A stretch of DNA of 6,518 nt from Chloroflexota bacterium (GTDB taxonomy: Bacteria > Chloroflexota > Limnocylindria > Limnocylindrales > CSP1-4). Of the stretch, positions 4,901-6,518 are shown in pieces (the stretch's first letter is position 1; each line of letters starts with the position of its first letter). The notes under the pieces were generated by a model. The model saw only the letters and a list, made by a program, of their open reading frames with translations. It was not told the DNA's origin and did no database searches. Where the stretch lies: contig PMIQ01000147.1 in NCBI GenBank assembly GCA_003157175.1, positions 2,006 through 8,523 of the forward strand. The letters run 5' to 3'. Position numbers and translations under genes: made by a program.

Positions 4901-6196
4901 CTACGCGCCGGCTTTGGGCTCCGGCGCATCGGGCTCCGGCGCATCGGGCTTCTCGGCGCGGGCCTGCTTTCGGGCCATCGGCTGCGGATCTGCGGCCGGG
5001 CCCTGTTCCACCTCTTCATCCAGGCCGGCCTGTGGCAGGCGTGGCACGCGAATGGGCCGGCCCTCGCGTTCCTCGACGCGGTGGGCGGCTCGAACCGCCA
5101 CCGACTGGGTGTCCACCCGCATGTGCCCCAGGTAGAAGAAGAAGAACGAGGCGATCACGGCCGCGACCGGAATGCCGAAGATGGCGCCGGGAATGCCCGC
5201 CATCTTGGAGCCGATCATCACGGAGCCGAGGACCACGACCGGGTGAAGCCCCACGGCCTCGGCCATCAGTCGCGGCTGGATAACGTTCATAAGCACGAAC
5301 CAGCCCGCCACCATGATCAGGAAGACTGGCAGCGCGGCACTTGGCACGAAGAAGATAGCCACCAGCACGGGCGGCATCCACGAGATGAACGGCCCGAAGA
5401 AGGGGATGGCCTGCAGGATGCCCGACGAGGCGGCCGTGACCGGCATATACGGCAGGCCAAGAAGCAGGCTGGCGGCCATCGAAATGGTGCCGTAGATCAC
5501 GCCCGAGAGAGCCTGGCCGCGCAGGAAACCGCCGAATGATCGGGACACGCTGTGCTCGAGCAGCTTGGCCTCATCGGTGTACGCGGGCGGGACCAGGCGG
5601 AAGAGGAAGCTGACGATCCTGTCCCGGTCGACGGCCATGTACAGCGACAGGAAAAAGACGAAGAGCAGGTTGCCGAAAATGCCCAGGCTGGCGACGGCGA
5701 CGCCGCCCAGCGGCTGGGCCAGGTCCGCGGCGCTGTTCTTCAGATTGGCCAGCAGGGAGTTGACCTGGTCGTAGAGGCTGATCTGGTTGCCGCCGATGGA
5801 GTTCAGGCGGTCCTGGTAGGGCTGGAGCGTCTGACGCAGATCGAGGGTGTTGAGGCCGACGATCAGGCTGTTGATCGACGAGTAGAGTTGCTGAGCCACG
5901 AGGAGAATTGCCGCCACAAGGAGAACGATCAGCAGGGCGTAGACCAGGATGACGGCCAGCGCCCGGGGCAGACGCGGGACCAGGTGAACCAGCGCGCTGG
6001 CGAGCGGACTCAGGATGAAGGCCAGCAGCCAGGCCAGGAAGAAGATCATGATCACGTCGTTGAAGTACGCGACCAGGCTGACGACGTCGTTGATCACGAC
6101 GAAGACGACCGCCACCGTCCCCAGGATGATCAGGGCGGTCAGCCAGCGATGCAGGCGCGGTGTGAGGAAATCTGCGGTAGAAGGCTGGTCGGTCAT
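4901..6196 (-). CDS. AI-2E family (PerM/YdiK-type) transporter
   Basis: A 431-residue polytopic inner-membrane protein of the AI-2E transporter family. Hydrophobic segments lie near residues 18-39, 43-70, 79-102, 164-189, 226-249, 252-283, 286-306 and 318-354. As usual in the family, a long soluble loop (about 103-163) separates the first three segments from the rest. Recognisable conserved stretches are FGGFLRGQALSGVIYGT (221-237), IPFFGPFISWMPP (264-276) and VIQPRLMAEAVGLHPVVV (305-322), followed by a Gly/Pro-rich GIPGAIFGIP. Members have been linked to autoinducer-2 export or sodium/proton antiport, so the substrate cannot be read from sequence. Residues 358-431 form a charged Pro/Glu/Ala tail, longer than the core needs. 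I chose ATG 6196 because GAGGGG (6200-6205) precedes it; GTG 6217 would add seven residues but has no ribosome site. The gene lies downstream of trpS on the same strand. Confidence 0.92.
   Translation of the reverse strand: MTDQPSTADFLTPRLHRWLTALIILGTVAVVFVVINDVVSLVAYFNDVIMIFFLAWLLAFILSPLASALVHLVPRLPRALAVILVYALLIVLLVAAILLVAQQLYSSINSLIVGLNTLDLRQTLQPYQDRLNSIGGNQISLYDQVNSLLANLKNSAADLAQPLGGVAVASLGIFGNLLFVFFLSLYMAVDRDRIVSFLFRLVPPAYTDEAKLLEHSVSRSFGGFLRGQALSGVIYGTISMAASLLLGLPYMPVTAASSGILQAIPFFGPFISWMPPVLVAIFFVPSAALPVFLIMVAGWFVLMNVIQPRLMAEAVGLHPVVVLGSVMIGSKMAGIPGAIFGIPVAAVIASFFFFYLGHMRVDTQSVAVRAAHRVEEREGRPIRVPRLPQAGLDEEVEQGPAADPQPMARKQARAEKPDAPEPDAPEPKAGA
4916..4945 (-). repeat. 15-base tandem repeat in the transporter C-terminus
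   Basis: The plus-strand sequence GGGCTCCGGCGCATC occurs twice in direct succession (4916-4930 and 4931-4945). In the protein it gives a repeated PDAPE unit near residues 417-426. It lies in the disordered hydrophilic tail, so copy-number change would keep the frame. Confidence 0.8.
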
Positions 6197-6280
6197 CGTC
6201 CCCTCGGTCCTCGGCACGGGCTGACGTCGAGATGGTACGCCCGGGCGCGGGTCGGTGAGGGCCGATAGAGCGTCGGGTCC

Positions 6281-6340
6281 CTAGCTGCTGGACGGTGGCA
6301 CGGGGGACGGCATCAGGTAGGACGGGGGCACGTTGTACAC
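6281..6340 (-). CDS. Possible 19-residue small ORF between trpS and the transporter
   Basis: Reading the minus strand, GTG at 6340-6338 opens a frame of 19 codons, MYNVPPSYLMPSPVPPSSS, ending in TAG. A very purine-rich GGAGGGAGGGG (6344-6354) precedes the start at Shine-Dalgarno distance. Eighteen of its 19 codons end in G or C, like real genes here, although this is weak evidence in GC-rich DNA. The peptide is Pro/Ser-rich with Pro-Pro pairs, and has no signal peptide or membrane segment. It could be a small protein, a translated leader for the transporter, or chance. I do not recognise it. Confidence 0.3.
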   Translation of the reverse strand: MYNVPPSYLMPSPVPPSSS

Positions 6341-6360
6341 TCGCCCCTCCCTCCAGCCTT

Positions 6361-6382
6361 GGCCTTGCGACTAGCGAAGGCC
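6361..6382. terminator. Possible hairpin across the trpS stop codon
   Basis: GGCCTT (6361-6366) and AAGGCC (6377-6382) form inverted arms. Two more pairs form if one G is bulged, around a short loop containing the trpS stop. No T-run follows on the minus strand, so termination is uncertain. Confidence 0.25.
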
Positions 6383-6518
6383 CATCCGTTCGCGGACCTC
6401 GGCCATGGTCGCCTGGGCGATCGGACGTATCCGTTCGGCGCCTTCATCGAGGATCGCCCGCAGTCTCGCCGGGTCGGCCATCAGCTCCTTGTACATCTCG
6501 CGAGCCGGAGCGTAGTGC
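6371..6518 (-). CDS. trpS: Tryptophan--tRNA ligase, C-terminal end (5' part outside window)
   Basis: Only the last 48 codons are present. They read HYAPAREMYKELMADP, then a helix with ILDEGAERIRPIA, and end in VRERMGLR. This is the standard C-terminal helix pattern of bacterial class Ic tryptophanyl-tRNA synthetase: Tyr-x-Glu-Leu, Gly-Ala-x-Arg-x-x-x-Ile-Ala, and a final Glu-Val-Arg-x-x-Met-Gly-Leu. The enzyme charges tRNA-Trp with tryptophan using ATP. The catalytic HIGH and KMSKS regions lie beyond the window edge and cannot be checked. The AI-2E transporter gene follows on the same strand after 174 bases, too far to assume an operon. Confidence 0.85.
   Translation of the reverse strand, partial: HYAPAREMYKELMADPARLRAILDEGAERIRPIAQATMAEVRERMGLR

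Noticed and set aside
6197..6217. GTG 6217 as transporter start
   Set aside because: It has no Shine-Dalgarno and adds seven non-conserved residues. ATG 6196 is preceded by GAGGGG.
5552..6268. 238-codon plus-strand open frame opposite the transporter
   Set aside because: Its highly charged Asp/Gln/Glu-rich translation is the complement of codons for hydrophobic membrane segments. The minus strand carries clear AI-2E family motifs.

Overview
This window is GC-rich DNA in which most codons end in G or C. It looks like chromosomal sequence from an environmental bacterium. The closest fit I can suggest is a high-GC Chloroflexota lineage, because Thr/Pro-rich-linker lipoproteins, a small standalone SWIM zinc-finger protein and a short ManC next to a phosphohexomutase occur together there. 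That placement is an inference and no marker in the window proves it. I see no tRNA, rRNA, CRISPR array, insertion sequence or phage gene.

Layout. (1) 1-2108, plus strand: the 3' part of a mannose-1-phosphate guanylyltransferase gene, overlapping by a TTGA junction with a complete alpha-D-phosphohexomutase gene. Together they fit conversion of mannose-6-phosphate to mannose-1-phosphate and then GDP-mannose, for glycan or exopolysaccharide synthesis. (2) 2109-2401: a non-coding gap. (3) 2402-2677, plus strand: a 91-residue protein that is essentially one SWIM zinc finger. (4) 2700-4810, plus strand: three tandem copies of one locus. Each copy carries its own upstream region and a gene for a secreted lipoprotein. 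Copies 2 and 3 are intact: lipoprotein signal, Thr/Pro/Ala linker, and a globular domain with four conserved cysteines. Copy 1 is an internal-deletion remnant that keeps only the start region and the last ~56 residues. (5) 4811-4900: a short convergent intergenic region with a strong GC-only hairpin. (6) 4901-6196, minus strand: an AI-2E/PerM-family membrane protein. (7) 6197-6370: a spacer holding a possible 19-codon ORF with a very strong Shine-Dalgarno. (8) 6371-6518, minus strand: the last 48 codons of tryptophanyl-tRNA synthetase, cut by the window edge.

The plus- and minus-strand blocks converge at the hairpin. The part most worth a second look is the tandem lipoprotein array. It shows duplication of a whole transcription unit, divergence of the copies, and partial decay of the first one. 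The domain it encodes is one I cannot assign to a family with confidence. The other genes are ordinary housekeeping or surface-glycan functions.
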